Assembly (NCBI GenBank): GCA_046704525.1
Contig: JBJKRS010000106.1
Coordinates: 1 to 16,434 of the forward strand
Origin: GCA-965745 sp046704525
GTDB lineage: Archaea; Thermoplasmatota; Thermoplasmata; Thermoplasmatales; Thermoplasmataceae
Length of the DNA: 16,434 nucleotides
Direction of reading: 5' to 3'
The notes below the pieces were generated by a model. The model made no database searches. It saw only the letters and a list, made by a program, of their open reading frames with translations, and was not told where the DNA came from. Positions 1 through 6,712 of the stretch are shown one piece after another (position 1 is the first letter of the stretch; each line of letters opens with the position of its first letter). The position numbers and the translations under genes are program-made.

Positions 1-1
1 C

Positions 2-424
2 CACACATCTGACCCGGAGTTGGCCGAAAAGTTCTTCAGCAGGTTTGATGGGAAAGTGGAGTCGAGAAAGCTAAACGAAGAGGACGTAAAATACGACGAA
101 GAATACTTCAGATCCAGATTGCAGAAAAAGGATGAAATCATCGCAGAGGCCAGGCAGATGTTTTCGGAAGAAAGGTACTGGGAGGCTCACACAGTTCTGG
201 AAGACCTCTGGAAGGCATCCGGTGGGAAAGAGAAAACATCGCTACAGGGTGCCATAATCGTGGCAGCCTCCATGACGCATCATCAGATGGATGAGCACGA
301 CACTGCGGTGAGCATGTACGGAAAAGCAATTGCTCTTCTGAAGAAGGGGTCAGGCAAGGATCCCGAGGATTACGGCTACTCAAGTGATTTCACTTACCCT
401 GTGCTTTTCCCGGAAGTATTCTGA
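2..424 (+). CDS. DUF309-like protein, 5' end outside the window
   Basis: The frame is open from the first bases of the window to the TGA at 422-424. A TTG at 20 could serve as a start, but coding-like sequence continues upstream of it, so I read this as the C-terminal 140 residues of a longer gene. Counting from that TTG, residues 54-65 read WEAHTVLEDLWK. This matches the hallmark of DUF309, a small all-helical family in bacteria and archaea with a pattern like 'EAHEVLEELW' and no settled biochemical function. The following helices (residues 73-110, with a histidine pair in MTHHQM) fit the same helical bundle. The family call rests on this one motif plus the helical character. The stop overlaps a possible 31-codon ORF (TGATG). 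Confidence 0.6.
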   Translation, partial: HTSDPELAEKFFSRFDGKVESRKLNEEDVKYDEEYFRSRLQKKDEIIAEARQMFSEERYWEAHTVLEDLWKASGGKEKTSLQGAIIVAASMTHHQMDEHDTAVSMYGKAIALLKKGSGKDPEDYGYSSDFTYPVLFPEVF

Positions 425-519
425 TGGCACCATTGAAGTGGAACGATCCTATTGAGGATGATAGCAAACACTGCGCGGAATCCGGCAACGGCAGTTTTGC
501 CCAAAGCCTACGTTTATAA
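424..519 (+). CDS. candidate 31-residue ORF between DUF309-like gene and asnS
   Basis: ATG at 424 overlaps the preceding stop as TGATG, the arrangement used for translational coupling. The frame runs to TAA at 517-519, inside the asnS TATA box. The peptide begins MAPLKWNDPIEDD, is hydrophilic and resembles nothing I know. It has no Shine-Dalgarno of its own. It may be a chance ORF in a 118-nt intergenic stretch; only conservation could decide. Confidence 0.15.
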   Translation: MAPLKWNDPIEDDSKHCAESGNGSFAQSLRL

Positions 520-520
520 A
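513..520 (+). promoter_or_regulatory. TATA box of asnS (leaderless)
   Basis: TTTATAAA is centred about 26 nt upstream of the asnS ATG at 543. That is the normal archaeal distance from TATA box to transcription start, so the mRNA should begin at or within a few bases of the start codon. No Shine-Dalgarno is present, which agrees. Confidence 0.6.
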
Positions 521-542
521 ACATTTCATCATTGCGTGAAGA

Positions 543-1835
543 ATGCAAGAGATAGCCTCTATTTTGAACAATGACTCAGTCGGGAAGGAGGTATCCATCC
601 GGGGCTGGGTCTACAGGATCAGGAGCAGCGGCAAGATAGCCTTTGTCATACTCCGAGACGGAAGCGGAGTTGTACAGACGGTTGCCAATTCCGAGACTTT
701 CACTCCTGAAGAATTCAATACTCTTGCATCACTGACAATTGAGAGCAGCATTGAAATCACGGGCACGGTGAAGCAGGACGATAGGGCAATAACGGGGTAT
801 GAGGTTCAGATGAAGAGCTTCACGCTGTATCACAGAAATGACAGTTTCCCGATTGCAAAGGACCAGAGCGAGGACTTCCTGCTGGATATCAGGCATCTCT
901 GGGTGAGGAGCCGTGAATTCACCGCTGTGCTGAAGATAAGATCAACGTTGTTCAAGGCATTCGCGGACTTCTACTACGGCGAGGGATACTACCAGGTCCA
1001 GACGCCGTTCATGGTGTCGACAGCGGCAGAGGGCGGCTCAACACTGTTCAAGGTTCCTTTCTTCGGGGATGAGGTCAGCCTGTCCCAGAGTGCTCAGTTC
1101 TATCTGGAAAGCCTTATATTCAGCCTCGAGAAGGTTTTCACCATCGCTCCGAGCTTCAGGGCTGAAAAGTCCAGAACCAGGAGGCACCTGACGGAGTACT
1201 GGCATGCCGAAATAGAGGCAGCCTGGCTACACAACGATGATCTCATGGACGTTGAAGAAAGGATGATGGAATACATGGTCCAGGAGGTTGTCAGAAACAA
1301 TGAGGAAGAACTCAAGTTCCTTGGAAGGGACATCAAGAAGCTCAAGAAGATCAAGGCTCCATTTGAGAGGATCAGGTACGGCGATCTGATGAAGAGGGCG
1401 AGGGACGAGTGGGGGCTTGACTTCAAGTATGGCACAGATCTCGGGGCTGACGAGGAAAGGGAACTCATGTCACATTTCGACAAACCGATATTCGTGACCC
1501 ATTATCCAGCTGACCAGAAATCATTCTACCACCGTCCAGATCCGGAGAACCCGAAAGAAGTCCTCTGCCATGACATGCTGGCCCCGGAGGGTTACGGGGA
1601 AGTGGTAGGCGGAGGAGAGAGGATATGGGAGCTCGACGTCCTGGAAAGGAGGATGGATGAGGCGAAGCTGAACAAGGAGGACTACTACTGGTACACAGAT
1701 CTCAGGAAGTACGGCAGCATCCCCCACTCCGGATTCGGCCTTGGCCTGGACAGGGTAGCTATGTGGATAATGGGGCTCAACAACATTAAGGACGCAATAC
1801 CGTTCCCCAGAACAATCAGGAGAACGAGACCATGA
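543..1835 (+). CDS. asnS: asparaginyl-tRNA synthetase
   Basis: This class IIb aminoacyl-tRNA synthetase charges tRNA-Asn with asparagine in the cytoplasm, using ATP. The 430 residues match the archaeal AsnRS length. Residues 15-95 form the N-terminal OB-fold anticodon-binding domain (RGWVYRIRSSGKIAFVILRD). The catalytic core follows: LSQSAQFYLE at 180-189, class II motif 2 FRAE at 205-208 with RRHL at 213-216, and motif 3 GFGLGLDRV at 397-405, ending in PFPRTIRR. The region APEGYGEVVGGGER (347-360) is the AsnRS-type sequence; AspRS differs here, which is why I prefer AsnRS over a non-discriminating AspRS. The start is supported by a TATA box 26 nt upstream (leaderless). A T5 run at 1841-1845 just after the stop may help termination. 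Confidence 0.93.
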   Translation: MQEIASILNNDSVGKEVSIRGWVYRIRSSGKIAFVILRDGSGVVQTVANSETFTPEEFNTLASLTIESSIEITGTVKQDDRAITGYEVQMKSFTLYHRNDSFPIAKDQSEDFLLDIRHLWVRSREFTAVLKIRSTLFKAFADFYYGEGYYQVQTPFMVSTAAEGGSTLFKVPFFGDEVSLSQSAQFYLESLIFSLEKVFTIAPSFRAEKSRTRRHLTEYWHAEIEAAWLHNDDLMDVEERMMEYMVQEVVRNNEEELKFLGRDIKKLKKIKAPFERIRYGDLMKRARDEWGLDFKYGTDLGADEERELMSHFDKPIFVTHYPADQKSFYHRPDPENPKEVLCHDMLAPEGYGEVVGGGERIWELDVLERRMDEAKLNKEDYYWYTDLRKYGSIPHSGFGLGLDRVAMWIMGLNNIKDAIPFPRTIRRTRP

Positions 1836-1853
1836 GGGACTTTTTCATAATCC

Positions 1854-1863
1854 CATAAATATT
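1854..1863 (+). promoter_or_regulatory. TATA box of the hemE cluster
   Basis: CATAAATATT is centred about 25 nt upstream of the ATG at 1883, so transcription is predicted to start on or next to that ATG. The ATG is not in frame with hemE. It opens a short upstream ORF, and the hemE mRNA therefore carries a leader of roughly 60 nt. Confidence 0.5.
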
Positions 1864-1882
1864 AATTCGCAATACCGCCACC

Positions 1883-1954
1883 ATGACAGGGAAATCCCAG
1901 TTTCCCCCTCTAAGTGCGGAAACGAGAAAGCAAGAGGAGGGTGGCAGGCATTAA
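1883..1954 (+). CDS. leaderless upstream ORF (23 codons) ending on the hemE start
   Basis: ATG at 1883 sits at the predicted transcription start. Its frame encodes a 23-residue peptide starting MTGKSQFPPLSAETRK and ends with TAA at 1952-1954. The stop overlaps the ATT codon at 1950 in the hemE frame and lies 11 nt past the GTG at 1941. The Shine-Dalgarno GAGGAGG at 1934-1940 is inside this ORF. I infer a leader peptide with stop-start coupling to hemE. The alternative is that 1883 was once the hemE start and a 1-nt indel separated the two frames. Confidence 0.35.
   Translation: MTGKSQFPPLSAETRKQEEGGRH
1889..1906 (+). promoter_or_regulatory. 6-bp hairpin in the hemE leader
   Basis: GGGAAA (1889-1894) pairs with TTTCCC (1901-1906) across a 6-nt loop. 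It begins about 6 nt after the predicted transcription start, within the upstream ORF. It could affect ribosome loading or translation of the leader. No known riboswitch class is recognised in it. Confidence 0.3.
1934..1940 (+). promoter_or_regulatory. Shine-Dalgarno GAGGAGG of hemE
   Basis: A strong Shine-Dalgarno lies directly against GTG 1941 (0 nt spacing) and 9 nt before ATT 1950. The spacing suits initiation around 1946-1950 better than at GTG 1941 or at GTG 1914, which is upstream of it. The true hemE start is therefore open. Confidence 0.45.
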
Positions 1955-2960
1955 TTCGTTCCTCCAGGTCCTGGACGGAGAGGAACCGGAGAGGATTCCG
2001 GTCTGGTTTATGCGCCAGGCTGGCAGATACCTTCCAGAATACCAGAAAGTGAGGGAGGGCAGGTCCATACAGGAGATCTGCAAGGATCCTTCCACAGTAG
2101 CAGAAGTGACTGCCCAGCCGGTCCGATCCCTCGGTGTCGAGGCAGGCATACTCTTTTCGGACATCATGATCCCGCTTGAGGGAATGGGCTTCAAGGTCAC
2201 ATTCAAGGAAGGTGTCGGACCCATTATTGAGAATTCGCTCAGGGAGCGCCCGGACATGAACAGCATCCGGAAATTTTCTTCGGCCAATCTGGAATACCCA
2301 GTGGGGGAAAGCATAAGGAAATTCAAGGAACTGCACCCCGAAGTGCCCCTGATAGGATTCACTGGAGGGCCAATAACGCTCCTGTCTTATGCGGCAAATG
2401 GACGATCTGACAGGGACCTGGCTTCAACAAAGGTATTCATGGAGGAGAGGAAGGACACATATGCAGAAGCAATGGGCCTCATATCCGGAATGGTATCAGA
2501 ATACGCAAAGCTCCAGATTCATGCAGGAGTGGACGCAGTCCAGGTGTTTGACAGCTGGGCCGGGTCACTCTCACCATACGCCTTCTCCGATTATGTGGAT
2601 TCTTTTCTTGGCCCTTCTCTGCAGGCAATTCACAGGGAGGGGAAACCGCTGATATATTTCGGGACTGGCCTTGCAGGGCACCTCGATAGACTCAGGGATC
2701 TGAGCGTTGACGCCATTAGCATGGATTGGAGAATCAGGCTCAGCCGGGTCAGGGAGGCTGTTGGAGATCGGTTCGTCCTGCAGGGAAACCTTGATCCAGT
2801 CACTGCTGCCGGAAAAGACTATGTGCCTGAGACACGCAGGATTCTCGAGGACATCGGGAACGATAAGAAATTCATATTCAATCTTGGCCATGGTGTTCTT
2901 CCAAGCACTCCGCCGGCGAACCTGAGGTCAATAGTAAATTACGTTCACGCATTCAGGTGA
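1941..2960 (+). CDS. hemE: uroporphyrinogen decarboxylase (HemE)
   Basis: HemE removes the four acetate carboxyls of uroporphyrinogen III to give coproporphyrinogen III. The frame is open from GTG 1914; residue numbers here count from that codon. The signature FMRQAGRYLPEY is at 32-43, LFSDIMIP with the catalytic-site Asp at 80-87, FTGGP at 149-153, FDSWAG at 212-217, YFGTG near 248-252, and NLGHGVLPSTPP with the conserved His at 323-334. The length (about 340 residues) is normal for the family. No in-frame ATG exists before residue 33, which is already inside the conserved core, so the start must be a non-ATG codon. I give GTG 1941 as a compromise; GTG 1914 and ATT 1950 remain possible. hemH follows after 4 nt, so the two are cotranscribed. 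Function is secure; the 5' end is not. Confidence 0.92.
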   Translation: MAGINSFLQVLDGEEPERIPVWFMRQAGRYLPEYQKVREGRSIQEICKDPSTVAEVTAQPVRSLGVEAGILFSDIMIPLEGMGFKVTFKEGVGPIIENSLRERPDMNSIRKFSSANLEYPVGESIRKFKELHPEVPLIGFTGGPITLLSYAANGRSDRDLASTKVFMEERKDTYAEAMGLISGMVSEYAKLQIHAGVDAVQVFDSWAGSLSPYAFSDYVDSFLGPSLQAIHREGKPLIYFGTGLAGHLDRLRDLSVDAISMDWRIRLSRVREAVGDRFVLQGNLDPVTAAGKDYVPETRRILEDIGNDKKFIFNLGHGVLPSTPPANLRSIVNYVHAFR

Positions 2961-2964
2961 CAAC

Positions 2965-3879
2965 ATGAGGACAGCAGTGCTCTTGATGGCTTATGGCAGT
3001 CCCACAAGCATGGACGAAGTGATGGAATACCTCGAAGGAATATACGAGGGAAAGCCAGTTCCTGATTATGCAGTTGAGGAGAACACCAAGAAATACAGGA
3101 TGTTCAATGGCAGGTCCCCCTCAAACTCAATAATAGAAAACATCTTAGCAAAACTCTCAAGAAAGCTGGAAAGAAACGGGGATTACGAGGTATTCCTGGG
3201 AAACAAGCACTGGAAGCCTACCCTCCATGATGCAGTCACGGACATGTCCGGATTTTCACCTGACTGAATTGTCGGCCTTCCTCTCTTTCCCTTCCCCTCA
3301 GATAACGTGGAATCATCCTACCGTCTCCCGCTCTCAAGTGCGCTTGGTGAGGTCGGGATTGATGCTGAAATTGACCTGATAAACGGTTTCAGCGAAAGTC
3401 CCCTATTCACTGAATCATGGTCAGAGGTGCTGGAAAGTGAGATTCAAGAGCACGGGAATGATGCGTTTTACCTCTTTTCTGCACACAGCCTGCCTACAAT
3501 GCGGAATCCTGAGATATCATACCGGGACGCATTCTTCAAGTCCGCTGACAATCTTGCCAGGGAACTCGGGATGAAGCATTATGCTCCTGGATTCCAGAGC
3601 AGGGGCAGGTACGGCAGCACATGGCTTGAGCCTTCAGTCTATGATGTCTTTGCTGAACGACGCGGAGAAATGGGCAATGAATTGGTCGCGATACCTCTCG
3701 GTTTCGTGTACGACCATCTTGAGATCCTCTACGACCTGGACTACGAATTCGGAGGGAAGGTCCGGGATTCAGGGAAAGATTACTACCGCACCGGGCTCCC
3801 CAACGACAGTGAAAGTTTTGTGGAATGCCTTGCTGACTGTGTTATGTCTTATTCCAATGACGGGAGGCCGAACCACTGA
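2965..3879 (+). pseudogene. hemH: ferrochelatase (HemH) reading frame with in-frame TGA
   Basis: Ferrochelatase inserts ferrous iron into the porphyrin ring at the end of haem synthesis. ATG 2965 opens 100 codons (MAYGSP at 8-13; YRMFNGRSP at 44-52; KHWKP at 81-85) that stop at TGA 3265-3267. The same frame then continues with IVGLPLFPFPS, the family's 'vvLPLyPqyS' region. It goes on through FSAHSLP (active-site His), FQSRGRYGSTWLEP and GFVYDHLEILYDLDYE (conserved Glu) to the stop at 3877-3879. The whole frame is 304 codons, normal for the family, with no frameshift and no missing catalytic residue. CGA (Arg) to TGA is one transition away and would suit the position. GTG 3307 could start the second half but has no Shine-Dalgarno. 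It may be a nonsense mutation, a sequencing error, read-through, or recoding. Confidence 0.85.
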
Positions 3880-4787
3880 TGGAATCATCAACTGTGTTTG
3901 TCTACAACTCGCCTGAGTTTCTGCGCATAGTCTCAAAAAAAGGGACAGAAAGTGACATAACAATACATCACAGAAAGGACGGGGACAGGATAACCACCTT
4001 CATGGAACCTTCAAGATATCCTGAGAAGCTATCCTCTCTTACAGACTGCATCAGCGTGTCAGATATATCTGTGATCGGCGGGGACAAGATTGACAGGCAG
4101 TTTGGCGAAGTGATCCTAGCGCTGGACCTTCTTGGGAAGAAGAAGGGCTTCATCACAATATCGGAGGAATCAGCGAAGGAGAATATTTCAAGGATAGTCA
4201 AGGGGACGGTTGCAGAAGGGTACGAATTTTTCAGCGGCAACCCCATGGAACTCATGGAAAAGCTGAACGGCATCACACTGGAAAGAAGTGCCTCTGAAAA
4301 TACAGCAGTGATCATTGACCACTTCTTCAAGGTCAAGAGCGTTGGCACAGTGGCTCTCGGTTTCGTGGTGGAAGGCACACTTAAAAAACACCAGAAGCTG
4401 TTCATGTCAGGACCGGGAAAGGAGGTGCAGATCAGGTCTATCCAGATGCACGACGAAGATCAGGAGGCTGCACCAGAGGGTTCACGGGTCGGCCTGGCCC
4501 TGAAGAATGTCGATGCAGATGAGCTCGAAAGGGGGATGCTCCTTACAACTGAGCCACTGGACATGTCAGATTCGCTGGAGCCTCCAACAATACACCCCAT
4601 GGTGAAGCACAGAGTCCAGGATGAAATGGAGGTGTTCGTCAGCGACCAGATGCGCTACCAGAGGGGCTTTATCAGGAACGGTGAAATCAAGCTTGAGAAG
4701 CCTGTAGCAGCATATCACAAAAAACTGCTGGTTTCAAGCCCTAATCTCTCCCCAAGGATACTCGGGCTTTCCAGCATCATTCACTGA
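3879..4787 (+). CDS. SelB-like (SelBL-type) elongation factor paralogue with degenerate G domain
   Basis: Residues 142-224 match domain 2 of EF-Tu/SelB-type translational GTPases: IIDHFFKVKSVGTVALGFV, then GTLKKHQKLFMSG, VQIRSIQMHDED and AAPEGSRVGLALKNV. Residues 1-140 sit where the G domain should be, with the fragments KKGTESDITIHHRKDGD and FGEVILALDLLGKKKGFI. They lack the P-loop GHVDHGKT, the DxxG switch and NKxD, so GTP hydrolysis is unlikely. This fits a described archaeal family of SelB-like proteins with degenerate G domains; I assign it from remembered motifs. The C-terminal 80 residues may be a reduced third domain. Its cellular role is not established. ATG overlaps the hemH stop (TGATG), implying translational coupling. 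The 3' end overlaps purD, on the opposite strand, by 7 nt. Confidence 0.75.
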   Translation: MESSTVFVYNSPEFLRIVSKKGTESDITIHHRKDGDRITTFMEPSRYPEKLSSLTDCISVSDISVIGGDKIDRQFGEVILALDLLGKKKGFITISEESAKENISRIVKGTVAEGYEFFSGNPMELMEKLNGITLERSASENTAVIIDHFFKVKSVGTVALGFVVEGTLKKHQKLFMSGPGKEVQIRSIQMHDEDQEAAPEGSRVGLALKNVDADELERGMLLTTEPLDMSDSLEPPTIHPMVKHRVQDEMEVFVSDQMRYQRGFIRNGEIKLEKPVAAYHKKLLVSSPNLSPRILGLSSIIH

Positions 4788-6079
4788 GACTTGCTGCGGA
4801 GCATCTCTTCAGTCCCTATGTCGTGGCGCATGTAATAGGGCCCTTCGATTCTCCAGAGATTGTCTTCAACCGCCTTTGAGGCTTCAGGAATTGAGCCTCC
4901 AAAGCCCACCAGGGCAAGCGATCTTGATGTGCCCATCTTTACTGCATTTATGGTGCCTGAGACTGCTGCATAGTATATCATGAAATTTTCGGGAAGAGGC
5001 TTCTCTGAGATCCTCAGTTCACCAGGCTTGGGGTCCGAGCCGTATCCAACCGGGACCACGTATTTGAGCACGGTTGCTTCGTGCCTGAAATTCAAGGTCT
5101 TGCGGAGCTTTCCGTCAGCCACTTCCTCGAGAAGCTCAAGAAGGCTGTCCTCGAGGATGGACAGGACATTTATCCCTTCGGGATCAGCAAATCTGGCATT
5201 TACCTCAACTATCTTGGCCTCCCCTTCCACCTGCATGAACTGCCCGTACATCACGCCCTTGAAGGGAATCCCCTCATCGCTCATCGCACTCGCGATCTTT
5301 TCCATAATTGTCCTGGCCTGGGAAGCCACATCTCTGGATATGAAAGGCAAGCTACCATCAGAATCCGATATGGCACCCATTCCACCGGTGTTTGGGCCCT
5401 TGTCCCCCTCGTACGCCCTCTTGTAGTCCTGCACCAGAGGAAAGGGCAGGATGCTTCTTCCGTCAGAAAGGACCTGAAGGGAGAATTCCTCACCTGAAAT
5501 CCTGTCCTCTATAAGCACCTTGCCGTACTTTTCAATCAGGTGTCCCGCATAGGAGCAGGCTTCCTCACGGTTGGCAAGGTGTACTCCCATCACGCGGACA
5601 CCCTTTCCACCTGTGAGTCCAAGGGGCTTGATCGCATAATCCTTCCCTGAACTCATGATGAACCTCTCAGCGAGGTCAGCCCTGTCAAAAACCTTGAACT
5701 CAACGTTGCCTGGGATTCTGTTTCTCTCCATGAAATCCCTCATGAACGCCTTGGATGTCTCAATCCTGGCAGCACTCCTGGAGGGCGAGGCTACCTTTAT
5801 CCCCATCTCAACAAGCTTGTCTGCAAGCGGAGTCTCCAGCACAGGATCCGGTCCGATAAAAGCAAGCTCAACCTTGTTCTCCAATGCAAAGCTTGCGATC
5901 TCTTCGAAATCAAGCTCATCGTGGATCAGGTGCTTGCTGCTGACTGAGATTATGGAGGGGTTGCTGTTTTTCAGGACGCTGTAGATTTCTGCGCCACCCT
6001 GCGACAACTTTCTTGCAACTGCATCTTCACGGCCTCCTCCACCTACAAGCAAAACCCTAGTCGACATTCTCCTGACCAT
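4781..6079 (-). CDS. purD: phosphoribosylamine-glycine ligase (GAR synthetase)
   Basis: PurD is an ATP-grasp enzyme that joins glycine to phosphoribosylamine in the second step of de novo purine synthesis. Numbering is from ATG 6079. VLLVGGGGRED at 9-19 is the N-terminal phosphate-binding turn, and KPLGLTGGKGV at 151-161 is the ATP-grasp loop. DYKRAYEGDKGPNTGGMGA at 218-236 and VEVNARFADPEGIN at 291-304 complete the ATP/metal site. The PurD signature usually reads RFGDPE; here it is RFADPE. The length of 432 is normal. Two ATGs compete, 6079 and 6067; the latter gives MSTRVLLVGG and sits just after AGGAGA, so either is possible. The gene overlaps the end of scpB by 23 nt and has no promoter of its own in view, so scpB and purD form one unit. 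Confidence 0.93.
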   Translation of the reverse strand: MVRRMSTRVLLVGGGGREDAVARKLSQGGAEIYSVLKNSNPSIISVSSKHLIHDELDFEEIASFALENKVELAFIGPDPVLETPLADKLVEMGIKVASPSRSAARIETSKAFMRDFMERNRIPGNVEFKVFDRADLAERFIMSSGKDYAIKPLGLTGGKGVRVMGVHLANREEACSYAGHLIEKYGKVLIEDRISGEEFSLQVLSDGRSILPFPLVQDYKRAYEGDKGPNTGGMGAISDSDGSLPFISRDVASQARTIMEKIASAMSDEGIPFKGVMYGQFMQVEGEAKIVEVNARFADPEGINVLSILEDSLLELLEEVADGKLRKTLNFRHEATVLKYVVPVGYGSDPKPGELRISEKPLPENFMIYYAAVSGTINAVKMGTSRSLALVGFGGSIPEASKAVEDNLWRIEGPYYMRHDIGTEEMLRSKSQ

Positions 6080-6560
6080 CCACGCTCTTCTTCACAAGGG
6101 AATGGAGCTTTCCCTTGCTTATGTCGAAGTACTCATAAAATTTTTTAGTCACATTGTACAGTTCAGTGTTGCGGTACTTCCGTGAATAGATCATGCCTTT
6201 TCTCTTCAAGCTCTCAACCTGTTCCATGTATCTCCAGCCCACAGCCAGCTTGAGGTCGCCCTTCTTTGTATCAGAGTTTGCTGCTATGTAGCCAAGCGTC
6301 TGAAGCTCAGTACTGGAAAACTCCCTTTCTGAAACGGACTGCACATCCTGTACATACTCCTTTCTCAGCTGGAGCTTGTACCTGAAGCCGTTCCTCATTA
6401 TCTCAAGGGCGGAATTGTTAGAGTTGTATTCTCTGGTGAGCTTCTTCAGTGCTTTCATGACGAGGTCCTTGTTGGATGAAAGCATGAGTGCCATGTCGGA
6501 TATCGATATAGGAGTCTCAGTGGCGTAAAGAAGTGCCTCAACTCGTGGTTTGATATCCAT
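6057..6560 (-). CDS. scpB: segregation and condensation protein B
   Basis: ScpB dimers bind the kleisin ScpA and regulate SMC condensin during chromosome segregation. The 167 residues hold the usual tandem winged-helix arrangement. The opening PRVEALLYATETPISISDMA (residues 5-24) matches the family's 'iEAlLFasgePls..eLa'. Residues 79-97 (SEREFSSTELQTLGYIAAN) match the 'lS.aalEtLaiIAY' block. LKRKGMIYSRKYRNTELYNV with a FYEYFDIS tail matches the second winged helix and its end. No scpA or smc is visible in the window. A TATA-like element at 6581-6590 supports ATG 6560 as a leaderless start. purD overlaps its 3' end. Confidence 0.85.
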   Translation of the reverse strand: MDIKPRVEALLYATETPISISDMALMLSSNKDLVMKALKKLTREYNSNNSALEIMRNGFRYKLQLRKEYVQDVQSVSEREFSSTELQTLGYIAANSDTKKGDLKLAVGWRYMEQVESLKRKGMIYSRKYRNTELYNVTKKFYEYFDISKGKLHSLVKKSVDGQENVD

Positions 6561-6580
6561 CTCTAGATTTATGGCGCTTG

Positions 6581-6590
6581 AATATTAAAG
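6581..6590 (-). promoter_or_regulatory. TATA box of scpB-purD
   Basis: Reading the minus strand, CTTTAATATT is centred about 26 nt before the scpB ATG at 6560. That predicts a leaderless transcript, and no Shine-Dalgarno is present. Confidence 0.5.
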
Positions 6591-6659
6591 TCTTTTCCAA
6601 ACAGTGAGCCTCTAGCTCAGTACGTTTCATTATCCTGAACATCTAACGCCTTGATGGAA

Positions 6660-6671
6660 AAATCCGGATTT
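6660..6671. promoter_or_regulatory. perfect 12-bp palindrome, candidate operator of the permease unit
   Basis: AAATCCGGATTT is a perfect palindrome ending 12 bp before the permease TATA box, within a 152-bp divergent intergenic region. Its position next to the TFB-recognition element suits a dimeric regulator. I cannot name the regulator. Confidence 0.35.
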
Positions 6672-6683
6672 CCTTCACAATTG

Positions 6684-6692
6684 TATTAATAT
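6684..6692 (+). promoter_or_regulatory. TATA box of the NCS1 permease unit
   Basis: TATTAATAT is centred 25 nt before ATG 6713, which predicts a leaderless mRNA for the permease. Confidence 0.5.
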
Positions 6693-6712
6693 CCCTAATC
6701 TATTGTGCTGGG

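Noticed and set aside
3265..3400. Selenocysteine insertion (SECIS-like structure) in hemH
   Set aside because: No convincing stem-loop near the TGA, archaeal SECIS elements lie in untranslated regions, and TGA is the usual stop codon in this window; kept only as a low-probability idea.
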